Assembly (NCBI GenBank): GCA_023412195.1
Contig: JAEYNZ010000060.1
Span: 62,001-126,000, forward strand
Direction of reading: 5' to 3'
DNA: 64,000 nucleotides
From: Bacteroidota bacterium
Lineage (GTDB): Bacteria > Bacteroidota > Bacteroidia > Bacteroidales > Prolixibacteraceae
How positions within the stretch are numbered: the stretch's first letter is position 1; every line of letters starts with the position of its first letter. Positions 8,123 through 16,544 of the stretch are shown here, one piece after another. The notes beneath the pieces are model-generated. The model was not told where the DNA came from and searched no databases. It saw only the letters and a program-made list of their open reading frames with translations. The position numbers and the translations under genes are program-made.

Positions 8123-10525
8123 ATGATAAAACTAATTCTGATAACAGCTTTCAGAAGCCTGTTAAAGTACAGGAATATAAGCATTATAAACCTGGTCGGT
8201 CTGATAGGCGGGCTTACTTCTTTTTTATTCGCCCTTCATTACATCGTATTTGAATTCTCGTACGATTCCTTTTTTCCCAAACATGAAAATGTATACCGGG
8301 TCAACAGGGAGGTAACCAAAGAGGGTGAAATCCTCTACAATGGGGCCAAAACCCCCAGCGGGCTTTTCTTTGCCATCAAGGAGGAAATCCCTGAAGTGGA
8401 AGCCAATGCCCTGGCTTATTTCGAAAAATGCCAGGTGTTATTTGAGGATACATACTACGCCAACCAGGATTTTCTCTGGGTTTCTGAAGATTTCGAAAAG
8501 GTGTTCCCGCTAGAAATGGTTGAAGGAATTGCCGATTATTACCGCCCACGCGTGGGTATCATTTCTGAAACTGCCGCCAAAGCCCTTTTCCGCAATACAA
8601 ACCCAATCGGGCAGATTATGGAAGTAAATGGTGAAATGCCCATTGAAATTACCGGAATATTTAAAGACCTGCCTTCCAATACCCACCTTACAGCGCAATA
8701 TTTCGTTTCATACCGTACCTGGATAGAAATGGGGGCTATTCCTGCCAGAGGAAACTGGGGAGGCGGTGCATGGTGGAATTATATCCGGCTGAAAGATGGT
8801 GCTTCATCTGATCTTGTACTATCGAAAATAAATGGCTTTACAAGTTCCTATATGGGTTTTCTTGCGAACGACAACCGGAAAGCAACCTTTTCATTGCAGC
8901 CCCTCCGCGACCTTCACTTTATAAAAGGTATGGATGGTGAAATGGGGGCGATAACCAATTTCTCCTCACTGGTGAACCTTGCTGTAATTGCTCTTTTTAC
9001 CCTCATCATTGCCTGGATTAATTACGTAAACCTGCTTACAGCACATACGCAGACACGTATCCACCAGATCAAAATGCGCAAGCTGGTGGGGGCAACAAAT
9101 ATGCACATCTGGCATCAGTCGCTTGCCGAAAGCATTATATTAAACCTTCTGGCCCTTGTTGTTTCATTTCTCCTGTACAGGATCTTTCTGAACCCTTTTG
9201 CCCGCCTGTTCAATGTGCCGCTGCAGGATGCTGTGGTACCCATGGGAATGGTTGTGCTGGTACTGGCGGGCGTAGTTGCACTGGGCGTCCTTTTTTCCAG
9301 CCTGTTCTACGGAGCCGACCTTGCAAAAACAGGAACTGCCGGTGAGGTGCATCAAACCCGGAAAGGCCATTTCAAGCAGGGGCTTGTTGTGGTCCAGATG
9401 GCGCTTTCGATCATCTTCCTGATCAGCACTATGATGGTTTACAGGCAGATCTCCTTTATGAAAAACAAGGAACTGGGACTTACCCTCGACGGGGTTATTT
9501 TATGCACCGGACCTGCATCCATGAACCCCAATCCGAAGAAAAGACAAATATACCAGGCTTTTAAGGACGAACTCCTGCAGTATGCCGGCTTTGAATCTGT
9601 ATCGTTTAACCTTTTTGTTCCGGGAATAGAACCCTCAGGACTTGGTCATGCAGAGTTCCATAATCCCTCAAAAGGCATTGTGCCGGGAGTTACCTTTTAT
9701 GAGAACAATGCTGATGAAGGATTCATCGATGTATATGAACTAAAACTTCTGGCTGGAAAAAACTTTAGTGTTGCCATGGAGCAGAATTTCAACGATGTCA
9801 TTGTAAACGAAAGTGCAATGAACCTGCTTGGTTTTGCAAGTCCGGAGGAAGCTGTGGGCAAGTGGATTTTCCGCAGGGGCAATGATACAACAAGATACGA
9901 GATTACGGGGGTTGTGGCCGATTTTCATAATGAAGGATTGCAAAAACCCATCTATCCGATTGTCTGGAACAACGCTTATCCCCGTGAATTCGGCTATTTT
10001 GCAGTCAGGGTCAATACAAACAACCTGGGTGCATCCATCAATAACCTGCGCACGGTGTGGGACAAGCATTATACGAAAGACGAACTGGATTTTGCTTTTG
10101 CCGACCAGCAGTTTAACCGGCAGTACGAATCAGAAAACAGGTACAGCAGATTTTATATCTGGCTCACCCTGCTGTCGGTGTTTATTTTAACGATAGGCCT
10201 TTACGGGCTCATCAATTACTACCTGGGCAAACGCCGGAAGGAGATAAGCCTCCGGAAGGTAAACGGTGCAACGGTCATGCAGGTTGTTTTCCTCATGAAC
10301 AGGGACTTTCTGATATGGGTTACCCTGGCATTTGCAGTGGCGCTGCCTGCAGCCTGGTATGTAATGAATACGTGGCTGAGCAACTTTGCTTACCGCACTG
10401 CTATGAGCTGGTGGATATTCCTGCTGGCAGGTTTAGCGGTGTTCCTCCTCACCCTACTGACAGTCAGCCTGCAAAGCTGGAAAGCTGCAACCAAAAACCC
10501 GGTGGAGGAATTGAGATATGAATAG
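8123..10525 (+). CDS. FtsX-like ABC transporter permease
   Basis: A permease of about 800 residues with two MacB-like periplasmic domains and two FtsX blocks. Recognisable motifs are QIKMRKLVGATNMH in the first block and EISLRKVNGATVMQ in the second, with the tail NPVEELRYE. The ATG at 8123 (MIKLILITAFRSLLKYRN) was preferred to an upstream TTG. It is the probable partner of the ATPase just upstream and is visibly richer in G/C than the permease genes at 1767 and 4164, which suggests a different history for this gene pair. Confidence 0.92.
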   Translation: MIKLILITAFRSLLKYRNISIINLVGLIGGLTSFLFALHYIVFEFSYDSFFPKHENVYRVNREVTKEGEILYNGAKTPSGLFFAIKEEIPEVEANALAYFEKCQVLFEDTYYANQDFLWVSEDFEKVFPLEMVEGIADYYRPRVGIISETAAKALFRNTNPIGQIMEVNGEMPIEITGIFKDLPSNTHLTAQYFVSYRTWIEMGAIPARGNWGGGAWWNYIRLKDGASSDLVLSKINGFTSSYMGFLANDNRKATFSLQPLRDLHFIKGMDGEMGAITNFSSLVNLAVIALFTLIIAWINYVNLLTAHTQTRIHQIKMRKLVGATNMHIWHQSLAESIILNLLALVVSFLLYRIFLNPFARLFNVPLQDAVVPMGMVVLVLAGVVALGVLFSSLFYGADLAKTGTAGEVHQTRKGHFKQGLVVVQMALSIIFLISTMMVYRQISFMKNKELGLTLDGVILCTGPASMNPNPKKRQIYQAFKDELLQYAGFESVSFNLFVPGIEPSGLGHAEFHNPSKGIVPGVTFYENNADEGFIDVYELKLLAGKNFSVAMEQNFNDVIVNESAMNLLGFASPEEAVGKWIFRRGNDTTRYEITGVVADFHNEGLQKPIYPIVWNNAYPREFGYFAVRVNTNNLGASINNLRTVWDKHYTKDELDFAFADQQFNRQYESENRYSRFYIWLTLLSVFILTIGLYGLINYYLGKRRKEISLRKVNGATVMQVVFLMNRDFLIWVTLAFAVALPAAWYVMNTWLSNFAYRTAMSWWIFLLAGLAVFLLTLLTVSLQSWKAATKNPVEELRYE

Positions 10526-10649
10526 GATTTAGCTTATTAAGAAGGAGTATTAGGATAATTGCACAAGTTAATCAGTTGACGTATAAATTTTTAACCGGCA
10601 TTCTATCCTGAAAACTGGAAAATTGATATGTGTTATCATCACCTGATAC

Positions 10650-10717
10650 GGTGCCGGAGGCACCAGATGTAGGTAGAAATATGATTTGACAAACACCCGA
10701 CACGTCCCGTATGGGAC
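10650..10717. repeat. Pair of short hairpins (REP-like)
   Basis: GGTGCC-GGA-GGCACC (10650-10664) and GTCCC-GTAT-GGGAC (10704-10717) are two compact inverted repeats separated by about 40 bases containing TGTAGGTAGAAAT and ACCCGACAC. From memory, similar paired hairpins are scattered in Bacteroidota intergenic DNA; I cannot check copy number here. No coding potential was seen around them. Confidence 0.5.
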
Positions 10718-10896
10718 CAACCACCCGGTGGAAAATGGAATGGTTCCCTTTACATTCTACCATGTGAACATTTGATATACTCAAAGTTAATCCTTTCAGG
10801 GATTATCCTGATTGCTAAACATCTGTTTAATGTACCTGTTTGTCATATTACATTCTGTCCCTCTCCAATTCAAACAGGGTTCAACTCCCTTATAAC

Positions 10897-10967
10897 TTCG
10901 CGATATATTCGCGACCGGTTCGCGATCGGTTCGCGATATCTTCGCCTTTACGCGAATATATAGCGAA
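10897..10967. repeat. TTCGCG-rich palindrome
   Basis: TTCGCGATATATTCGCG (10897-10913) is the inverted copy, with one mismatch in 17, of CGCGAATATATAGCGAA (10951-10967). The 37-base loop holds further TTCGCGAT units, so several alternative stems are possible. The segment is non-coding. Confidence 0.6.
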
Positions 10968-11061
10968 CAAATAGCGAATATCTTCTGAATTTGTTGCGAA
11001 TGGACCTTGGAGCAGGTTAAAACCAGATATAGCCTTAACCTGGAGTTGGGAATCCAAGATA

Positions 11062-11560
11062 TATTTCCTGTTGCCGCTTCTGTTCATTAAGAGGTTTTAC
11101 AACCTTATTTTCCTGCGCCAACCTTAGTAACAAGGTGAAAAACCACAACACCTTATTACCTTATTCTGCTTGTTTGACTACAGCCAATAAGGTAATAAGG
11201 GTGGAAGGGTGGATGATGGTTGACCTGGTTACTAAGGTTTGTTAACCAAAATAAGGTTTTTCCGATAAGGGTTTTTCCGGTGGGCGATGGTTAACCTGGT
11301 AACTAAGATTGTTAAGCTAACGGTAAAATAAAAGTTGTTGCTGATTAAGTTAAATTGGAAACCAAAAACATATTTCTGATGCTGCTTCTCCCAGGTCAAA
11401 GGGAATAACAACCTTATTTTTCTGCGCCAACCTTAGTAACAAGGTGAAGATCCCGATCAGCCCTGTACCTTATTACCTTATTTGGCCAATAAGGTAATAA
11501 GGTTGGGAGTAGCGGATGATGATTGACTGGTAACTAAGGTTTATTAATCAAAATAAGGTT
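11062..11560. repeat. Two tandem ~309-bp units, each a nested palindrome
   Basis: Two diverged copies sit about 309 bases apart: the motif TATTTCNTG..GCNGCTTCT is at 11062 and 11371. Each carries three nested stems. Copy 1: AACCTTATTTT 11101-11111 with 11248-11258; AACCTTAGTAAC 11120-11131 with 11228-11239; CCTTATTACCTTATT 11151-11165 with 11186-11200. Copy 2: 11410-11420 with 11550-11560; 11429-11440 with 11530-11541 (one mismatch); 11467-11482 with 11488-11503 (16 bp, 5-base loop). Stems are conserved while loops differ in sequence and length. Confidence 0.75.
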
Positions 11561-11645
11561 TTGCAGTGCCCGGTATTTAAAGTTGGCAGGAAAACAATAA
11601 AGATTACGGCGCTCTGCACCTGGTGGTGCATGGTTAGGAAAATAG

Positions 11646-13178
11646 TTATGTTCCGATGGTTTGTACTCCGGTTTCTATTCGTTCCAGGGTTTCTTCCCTG
11701 CCAAGGATTTCACAGATGACAAAAAGATCAGGGCCCATGTTGCCGCCTACAAGGCACAGGCGCAGCGGGTTCATAATGGTGCCGAAGTTCCAGCCTTTTT
11801 TATTCATAAAGGCAGAGAAGCTTTCTTTGATGGATGTGGCCGACCAATCATCTACAGTGGCAAAGAGTGCATTAATTTCTGATAATTGTTCAGGAGTTTC
11901 AGGCTTCCACCGTTTTTTCACTGTCTGCTCATCATAGGTTGCAGGTGCTTCAAAAAAGAAACTACCTTGTAACCAAAGGTCAGTCACAAATTCGCAGCGC
12001 TCCTTGATTTCAGCCACTACCTTTTCAATTTTTTTATCTTCAGCTGCAACTCCTTTTTCCGACAATACTGGTTTAAAAAGTTCAGTCAGCTCCTGTATGG
12101 TTTTTTGTTGGAAATAATGCTTATTGAACCACTTTGCTTTTTCAGGATCAAACCTTGAGCCTGATTTTACAACCCGCTCCAGGCTGAAAACTTCTGCCAG
12201 TTCTTCTGTTGAGAAGAATTCCTGTTCGGTGCCCGGGTTCCATCCAAGCAGGGCCAGCAGGTTTATGAAAGCTTCAGGGAAATAGCCATCTTCACGGTAT
12301 CCTCTGAAATTCTCACCTGTGGATGGGTCTTTCCATTCCAACGGGAAAACCGGGAAGCCCATCTTGTCACCGTCGCGTTTACTGAGTTTGCCTTTGCCTG
12401 TTGGTTTCAGGATCAGGGGCAAGTGGGCAAACTGTGGTTTTGTATCTTCCCAGCCAAAGGCCCGGTAGAGCAGAACATGAAGCGGCATGGATGAGAGCCA
12501 CTCTTCACCCCTGATAACGTGGGTTATTTCCATGAGGTGGTCGTCAACCACATTTGCCAGGTGGTAGGTGGGCATTCCGTCCGATTTAAACAGGACCTTG
12601 TCGTCGAGGCTTTTGGTAGTATTGAATGTGACACTTCCTCTGATGATATCAGTTTGGGTCACATCTTCATCTTCAGGCATGCGGAAACGGATGACATACG
12701 GTATGCCGCTGCTGATCCTTTGCTGCACTTCTTCTGGGGAAAGCTTCAGTGAGTTGTTCAGTTCCTCCCTTGTACCGATTCCGTATGAAAAGGTTTCATT
12801 TTTCGCTTCTGCCTGCAGGCGCAGCTGTTCTATTTCTTCCGGAGTGTCAAATGCAATATATGCCCAGCCTGAATCCACAAGCTGATCGGCATATTTCCGA
12901 TACAGATGTTTGCGCTCACTCTGCCGGTATGGGCCATAAGCGCCGCCAACCCCGGGTCCTTCAACAGGGTTTAGTCCGCACCAGCTGAGGCTTTCTTCAA
13001 TGTATTCCTCTGCGCCGGGCACGAACCGGTTCTGGTCGGTATCTTCAATTCTCAGGATAAAATCGCCGCCATGTTTTTTGGCAAAGAGGTAATTGAAAAG
13101 TGCTGTGCGCACTCCTCCCATATGCAGCGGCCCCGTTGGACTTGGAGCAAAACGTACCCTTATTTTAGGATTATTCAT
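11646..13178 (-). CDS. gltX: Glutamyl-tRNA synthetase
   Basis: This cytoplasmic class I aminoacyl-tRNA synthetase charges tRNA-Glu with glutamate. The 510-residue protein has the N-terminal catalytic fold with the HIGH-type motif PSPTGPLHMGG (residues 12-22) and the KMSKS-type motif KLSKRDG near residue 265, followed by the helical anticodon-binding domain. Length is normal for Bacteroidota GltX. A TATATTTG promoter element (13203-13210, minus) lies about 25 bases before the ATG, implying a very short leader. It is divergent from the U32 gene at 13330. Confidence 0.97.
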   Translation of the reverse strand: MNNPKIRVRFAPSPTGPLHMGGVRTALFNYLFAKKHGGDFILRIEDTDQNRFVPGAEEYIEESLSWCGLNPVEGPGVGGAYGPYRQSERKHLYRKYADQLVDSGWAYIAFDTPEEIEQLRLQAEAKNETFSYGIGTREELNNSLKLSPEEVQQRISSGIPYVIRFRMPEDEDVTQTDIIRGSVTFNTTKSLDDKVLFKSDGMPTYHLANVVDDHLMEITHVIRGEEWLSSMPLHVLLYRAFGWEDTKPQFAHLPLILKPTGKGKLSKRDGDKMGFPVFPLEWKDPSTGENFRGYREDGYFPEAFINLLALLGWNPGTEQEFFSTEELAEVFSLERVVKSGSRFDPEKAKWFNKHYFQQKTIQELTELFKPVLSEKGVAAEDKKIEKVVAEIKERCEFVTDLWLQGSFFFEAPATYDEQTVKKRWKPETPEQLSEINALFATVDDWSATSIKESFSAFMNKKGWNFGTIMNPLRLCLVGGNMGPDLFVICEILGREETLERIETGVQTIGT

Positions 13179-13202
13179 TGACTAATCGTTGTATATTCCC
13201 TG

Positions 13203-13210
13203 CAAATATA
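13203..13210 (-). promoter_or_regulatory. gltX -7 promoter element
   Basis: On the minus strand the sequence is TATATTTG, matching the Bacteroidota -7 consensus TAnnTTTG. It sits 25 bases upstream of the gltX ATG. No clear -33 TTTG was found. Confidence 0.55.
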
Positions 13211-13300
13211 GGTGAAATAAAAAATACAGGCTTGCCGAAAGAGTTAGTTTTTGGGAGGCACCGAATATTCAATTGTTATTTTACCCCAATTAAAATATTT

Positions 13301-13308
13301 TACCTTTG
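13301..13308 (+). promoter_or_regulatory. -7 promoter element for the U32 gene
   Basis: TACCTTTG matches the Bacteroidota TAnnTTTG element and lies 22 bases before the ATG at 13330. A TTG upstream is at non-ideal spacing. Confidence 0.55.
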
Positions 13309-13329
13309 TAGCCGAAAAGAAAACAGGAA

Positions 13330-14589
13330 ATGGTGCGAAGTGATATTGAAATCATGGCTCCGGTTGGTTCGTATGAATCTTTGATGGCAGCCATACAGGG
13401 AGGAGCGGGATCCGTCTATTTTGGAGTGGAACACCTGAATATGCGGTCGCGTTCGGCCAATAATTTTACGCTGGATGATCTGAGGAAGATTGTTGAGATT
13501 TCTTCGGCAAAGGGGGTTAAAACCTACCTTACATTAAATGTTGAGATATTTGATACAGAAAGAGAACAAATGCATGCCGTGTTGGATGCAGCTAAAGCTG
13601 CGGGAGTTTCAGCAGTCATTGCAGCAGACATATCGGTAATTATGTATGCCCGTGTCATTGATCTGGAAGTTCATATTTCAACTCAGGTAAATATCACCAA
13701 TTTTGAGGCAGTGAAGTTTTATGCACAGTTTGCCGATGTTGTTGTACTGGCAAGGGAAATGAACCTGGGCAGGGTGACAGAAATTCATCAGCAGATTGTT
13801 GAGCAGCAGGTAAAGGGTCCGTCAGGAAAGCTGGTTCGCCTGGAAATGTTTGTGCATGGGGCATTGTGTATGGCGGTAAGTGGAAAGTGTTACCTGAGCC
13901 TGCACGAAATGAATTCTTCGGCCAACAGGGGCTCCTGCCTTCAGACATGCCGCCGTGCCTATGTTGTAACCGACAAGGAAACAGGTGCGGAACTGGAGAT
14001 CGACAATGATTATATCATGTCACCTAAGGATCTGAAAACCATTCATTTTTTAAACAAGATCCTTGATTCAGGTGTGTCGGTTCTGAAAATTGAAGGTCGT
14101 GCCCGGTCTGCAGAATATGTTAAAACTACAGTTGAATGTTATCATGAGGCTGTTGAAGCTTATCTTGAGGGAACCTTCACAGAAGAAAAGGTAAACAGGT
14201 GGGATGAGAAACTTGCATCAGTATTTAACCGGGGGTTCTGGGATGGCTATTATCTTGGACAGCGGCTGGGCGAATGGAGCGGTAACTACGGTTCTCTGGC
14301 AACTAAAAGAAAAATCTATATTGGCAAGTGTACAAACTATTTTAATAACATACAGGTTGCAGAATTTAAGCTGGAGACGCAGAACCTTAACAAGGGTGAC
14401 GAAATCATCATCACCGGTCCGACAACAGGGGTAATTCAAACTGAAGCAAATGAAATCAGGTATGAACTGAACCCGGTTGAGGAGGCGTATAAAGGACAAT
14501 TCATATCCATCCCTGTTGATAAAAAGGTGAGACGGCAGGATAAACTCTACAAGGTTGTGGATGCATCTGAGGTGAAGCACAGAAGATGA
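13330..14589 (+). CDS. Peptidase U32 family protein (YegQ/TrhP-like)
   Basis: A 419-residue protein opening MAPVGSYESLMAAIQGGA, typical of the U32 TIM-barrel domain. The U32 cysteine cluster is visible near residues 180-205 (GKCY...NRGSCLQTCRRAY), followed by KIEGRARS. The C-terminal ~90 residues form the small beta domain. Named as collagenase-like, relatives such as TrhP/RlhA are better known for iron-sulphur-dependent hydroxylation of tRNA or rRNA, so an RNA-modifying role is more likely than proteolysis. A -7 element just upstream and the ATG at 13330 fix the start. Confidence 0.88.
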   Translation: MVRSDIEIMAPVGSYESLMAAIQGGAGSVYFGVEHLNMRSRSANNFTLDDLRKIVEISSAKGVKTYLTLNVEIFDTEREQMHAVLDAAKAAGVSAVIAADISVIMYARVIDLEVHISTQVNITNFEAVKFYAQFADVVVLAREMNLGRVTEIHQQIVEQQVKGPSGKLVRLEMFVHGALCMAVSGKCYLSLHEMNSSANRGSCLQTCRRAYVVTDKETGAELEIDNDYIMSPKDLKTIHFLNKILDSGVSVLKIEGRARSAEYVKTTVECYHEAVEAYLEGTFTEEKVNRWDEKLASVFNRGFWDGYYLGQRLGEWSGNYGSLATKRKIYIGKCTNYFNNIQVAEFKLETQNLNKGDEIIITGPTTGVIQTEANEIRYELNPVEEAYKGQFISIPVDKKVRRQDKLYKVVDASEVKHRR

Positions 14590-14658
14590 TTTTCATGGTT
14601 TTTTTGGTTTTTATGGTAAAGAAATCATAACTTCATCCCACCAACATAAAATCGAATC

Positions 14659-15549
14659 ATGAAGCATTGCCTTTTGTTGTTGTCCGTTGTTTTTATGCTT
14701 TTTGAAACTACGGAAGGACAAGTTTACAGGTATCGGCTGAGTGCCAACAGTGGTATTTTTTTAGGTGAAGCAGGTAAGGCAGAGGTAAAGCCTCCAGTTG
14801 AATTATTATCCTATGAAGGAAGCAAAGATTTTAAATCTGCCCTGAAAACAGGGTTGGAATTCGAAATCATCAGGCCTTACACCCGTGATTTTGAATTAGG
14901 GCTCCAGCTTGGTCTTCTGAACCTTGCAGGACATACTCCAACAGCCCCGCTTTATAACTTCTTCCTGAGCCGCTATAATCCTTTACCCAATTCCAATAAA
15001 TACCCTGAAGAGGCATTGATATATGAAACCAGGCTGTTGAATGTACTTGGGACTGCCCGCTGGTATTTTCTTCCATACAGCAAGGAGCTGAATATTTTTA
15101 TGAAGTTTATGGGAGGCGTAACATTTACCGGAAGTGATTTTACTTTTGCCGACAAACGTGACCGGGTTAAATATGATGTAGGAGTTCTTCATGCGCGGGG
15201 AACACAAAGCAGCGAATATCCCAAAATGGCAGGAGTTACAGGCGGAGCCGGATTAGGAGCAGCCTGGCGTTTATCAGACAAGATTGATTTGTACCTGGAT
15301 GTTTCTGCTTCAGGGATTCATTCTGACCTGGTGAACGGGGTACCAAATTACAATTATGTAAATAACGAAGGAAGAACTTCAATGCAGCGCACAAACACCG
15401 TTTCAGTCATATCACATGGAAGCTTAGGTATAATATATTCAGCTATTCCCGACAGGAGGATGAGCAAAAATAATATCACAAGGTCAAATCATATCAGCAG
15501 AAATAAGTCCATAAAGAAAAACAAGCATAATAGATACAAACGGCGTTAA
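14659..15549 (+). CDS. Predicted secreted outer-membrane beta-barrel protein, function unknown
   Basis: This 296-residue protein has a signal peptide (about residues 1-20, cleavage near TEGQ) followed by alternating aromatic/polar strands such as GLEFEII, FELGLQLGLL, MKFMGGVTF and GGAGLGAAWRL, consistent with a small outer-membrane barrel. The last ~30 residues are unusually rich in Lys, Arg and Asn (SKNNITRSNHISRNKS...), unlike a barrel terminus, and may form a periplasmic or RNA/LPS-facing tail. I do not recognise a named family. It ends at a strong shared terminator. Confidence 0.7.
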   Translation: MKHCLLLLSVVFMLFETTEGQVYRYRLSANSGIFLGEAGKAEVKPPVELLSYEGSKDFKSALKTGLEFEIIRPYTRDFELGLQLGLLNLAGHTPTAPLYNFFLSRYNPLPNSNKYPEEALIYETRLLNVLGTARWYFLPYSKELNIFMKFMGGVTFTGSDFTFADKRDRVKYDVGVLHARGTQSSEYPKMAGVTGGAGLGAAWRLSDKIDLYLDVSASGIHSDLVNGVPNYNYVNNEGRTSMQRTNTVSVISHGSLGIIYSAIPDRRMSKNNITRSNHISRNKSIKKNKHNRYKRR

Positions 15550-15581
15550 AAAAAGCGGTACCCGGCGGCACCGCTTTTTTT
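15548..15581. terminator. Bidirectional terminator
   Basis: Perfect 12-bp stem AAAAAAAGCGGT / ACCGCTTTTTTT (15548-15559 with 15570-15581) and a 10-base loop. The A-tract and T-tract on either side let it act on both converging genes. Confidence 0.88.
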
Positions 15582-15589
15582 AAATGTTA

Positions 15590-16507
15590 TTAAGCCAGCT
15601 GGGCAAAGACCTTTTCGAGAAGGCGTTTGGTTGCAAGGATACCTTCCTTTTCTGAAAGTTCACTTCCTTCATATTCAATACCTACCCATCCTTTATACCC
15701 TGAATCTTTGACTATTTCCATCAGCTTATAGTAATCCATGTTGGCCTCATTGCCTTCGCTGTCGAATACATTTGATTTTGCACTTACGCCTTTTGCATAG
15801 GGCATCAACAACTCAGTACCTTTATAGCGGTCAAATTCTTCTCCCGTCTGACGATTGATTACAAAGTTTCCAAAATCAGGCAAAGTCCCTACCCTCTTAT
15901 GATCTGCAAGCTTCATGACCCCTGCAAGCCATTCACCATGACTTGACCACCCGCCATGGTTTTCGACCAGGACATTGATTTTTTGCTTATCACCATATTC
16001 ACCAAGCATGCGCAATCCGTCGGCTGCTAGTTTCTGCTGTTCTTCAAAACTTCCCTGGCTTCCGGCATTGACCCTGATGGAATGACATCCGAGAAATTTG
16101 GCTGCATCGATCCATTTTTTATGATTCTCAAGCGTTTTGAGCCTTTCGGCCTTTTCCGGATGACCTACCATTCCTTCGCCGTCACACATGATCAGAACAC
16201 TTTCAACCCCTTCATTTTTGCATATTTTTTTGAGTTCAGCCAGATAGCCCTTGTCTTGAGCTTTATCCTTGAAAAACTGATTGACATATTCAAGCCCTTT
16301 TATACCATGTTCGCTTGCAAAACGGGGAAAATCCAGGTTAGTCATCTCTTTTGCAAAAAGTGTCTTATGCAAAGACCATTCGGCCAGAGAGATTTTGAAC
16401 GGAGATTTTTGTTTTGCCATTCCTGCTATGGCAGGTGAAACTAAAAAGGAACCTGCTGCAAAGGCAGCTGAAGTCTTTACAAAATTCCTGCGGGAAGTAT
16501 TTTTCAT
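15590..16507 (-). CDS. Sugar phosphate isomerase/epimerase-like TIM-barrel protein with Tat signal
   Basis: The 305-residue protein starts MKNTSRRNFVKTSAAF with a twin-arginine signal (SRRNFVK), implying folded export. The mature part belongs to the xylose isomerase-like/AP-endonuclease-2 TIM-barrel group: metal-ligand-type residues appear in VLVENHGG, TLPDFGN and the final GIEYEG. Such exported homologues are common near sugar catabolism genes in Bacteroidota, with variable substrates. I chose the ATG at 16507 because an upstream extension would overlap the next gene and bury the Tat motif. The 37-base gap suggests an operon with the DUF5009 gene. Confidence 0.83.
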   Translation of the reverse strand: MKNTSRRNFVKTSAAFAAGSFLVSPAIAGMAKQKSPFKISLAEWSLHKTLFAKEMTNLDFPRFASEHGIKGLEYVNQFFKDKAQDKGYLAELKKICKNEGVESVLIMCDGEGMVGHPEKAERLKTLENHKKWIDAAKFLGCHSIRVNAGSQGSFEEQQKLAADGLRMLGEYGDKQKINVLVENHGGWSSHGEWLAGVMKLADHKRVGTLPDFGNFVINRQTGEEFDRYKGTELLMPYAKGVSAKSNVFDSEGNEANMDYYKLMEIVKDSGYKGWVGIEYEGSELSEKEGILATKRLLEKVFAQLA

Positions 16508-16544
16508 AAAAGTTGATTTAAATTTACTGGTAAATTTACGATAA

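Noticed and set aside
9740..10190. Shadow frames on both strands inside the permease at 8123
   Set aside because: They overlap a conserved permease and show no independent protein signature.
10572..11087. Short ORFs in the repeat island
   Set aside because: They run through palindromic repeats, lack family signals and have no promoter element; the area is better explained as non-coding repeats.
11062..11560. CRISPR-like repetition
   Set aside because: Only two long units about 309 bases apart and palindromic throughout; there are no short direct repeats with unique spacers and no cas genes.
11615..11630. TGCACC-TGGT-GGTGCA hairpin as a gltX terminator
   Set aside because: Only 6 bp and not followed by a T-run in the gltX direction.
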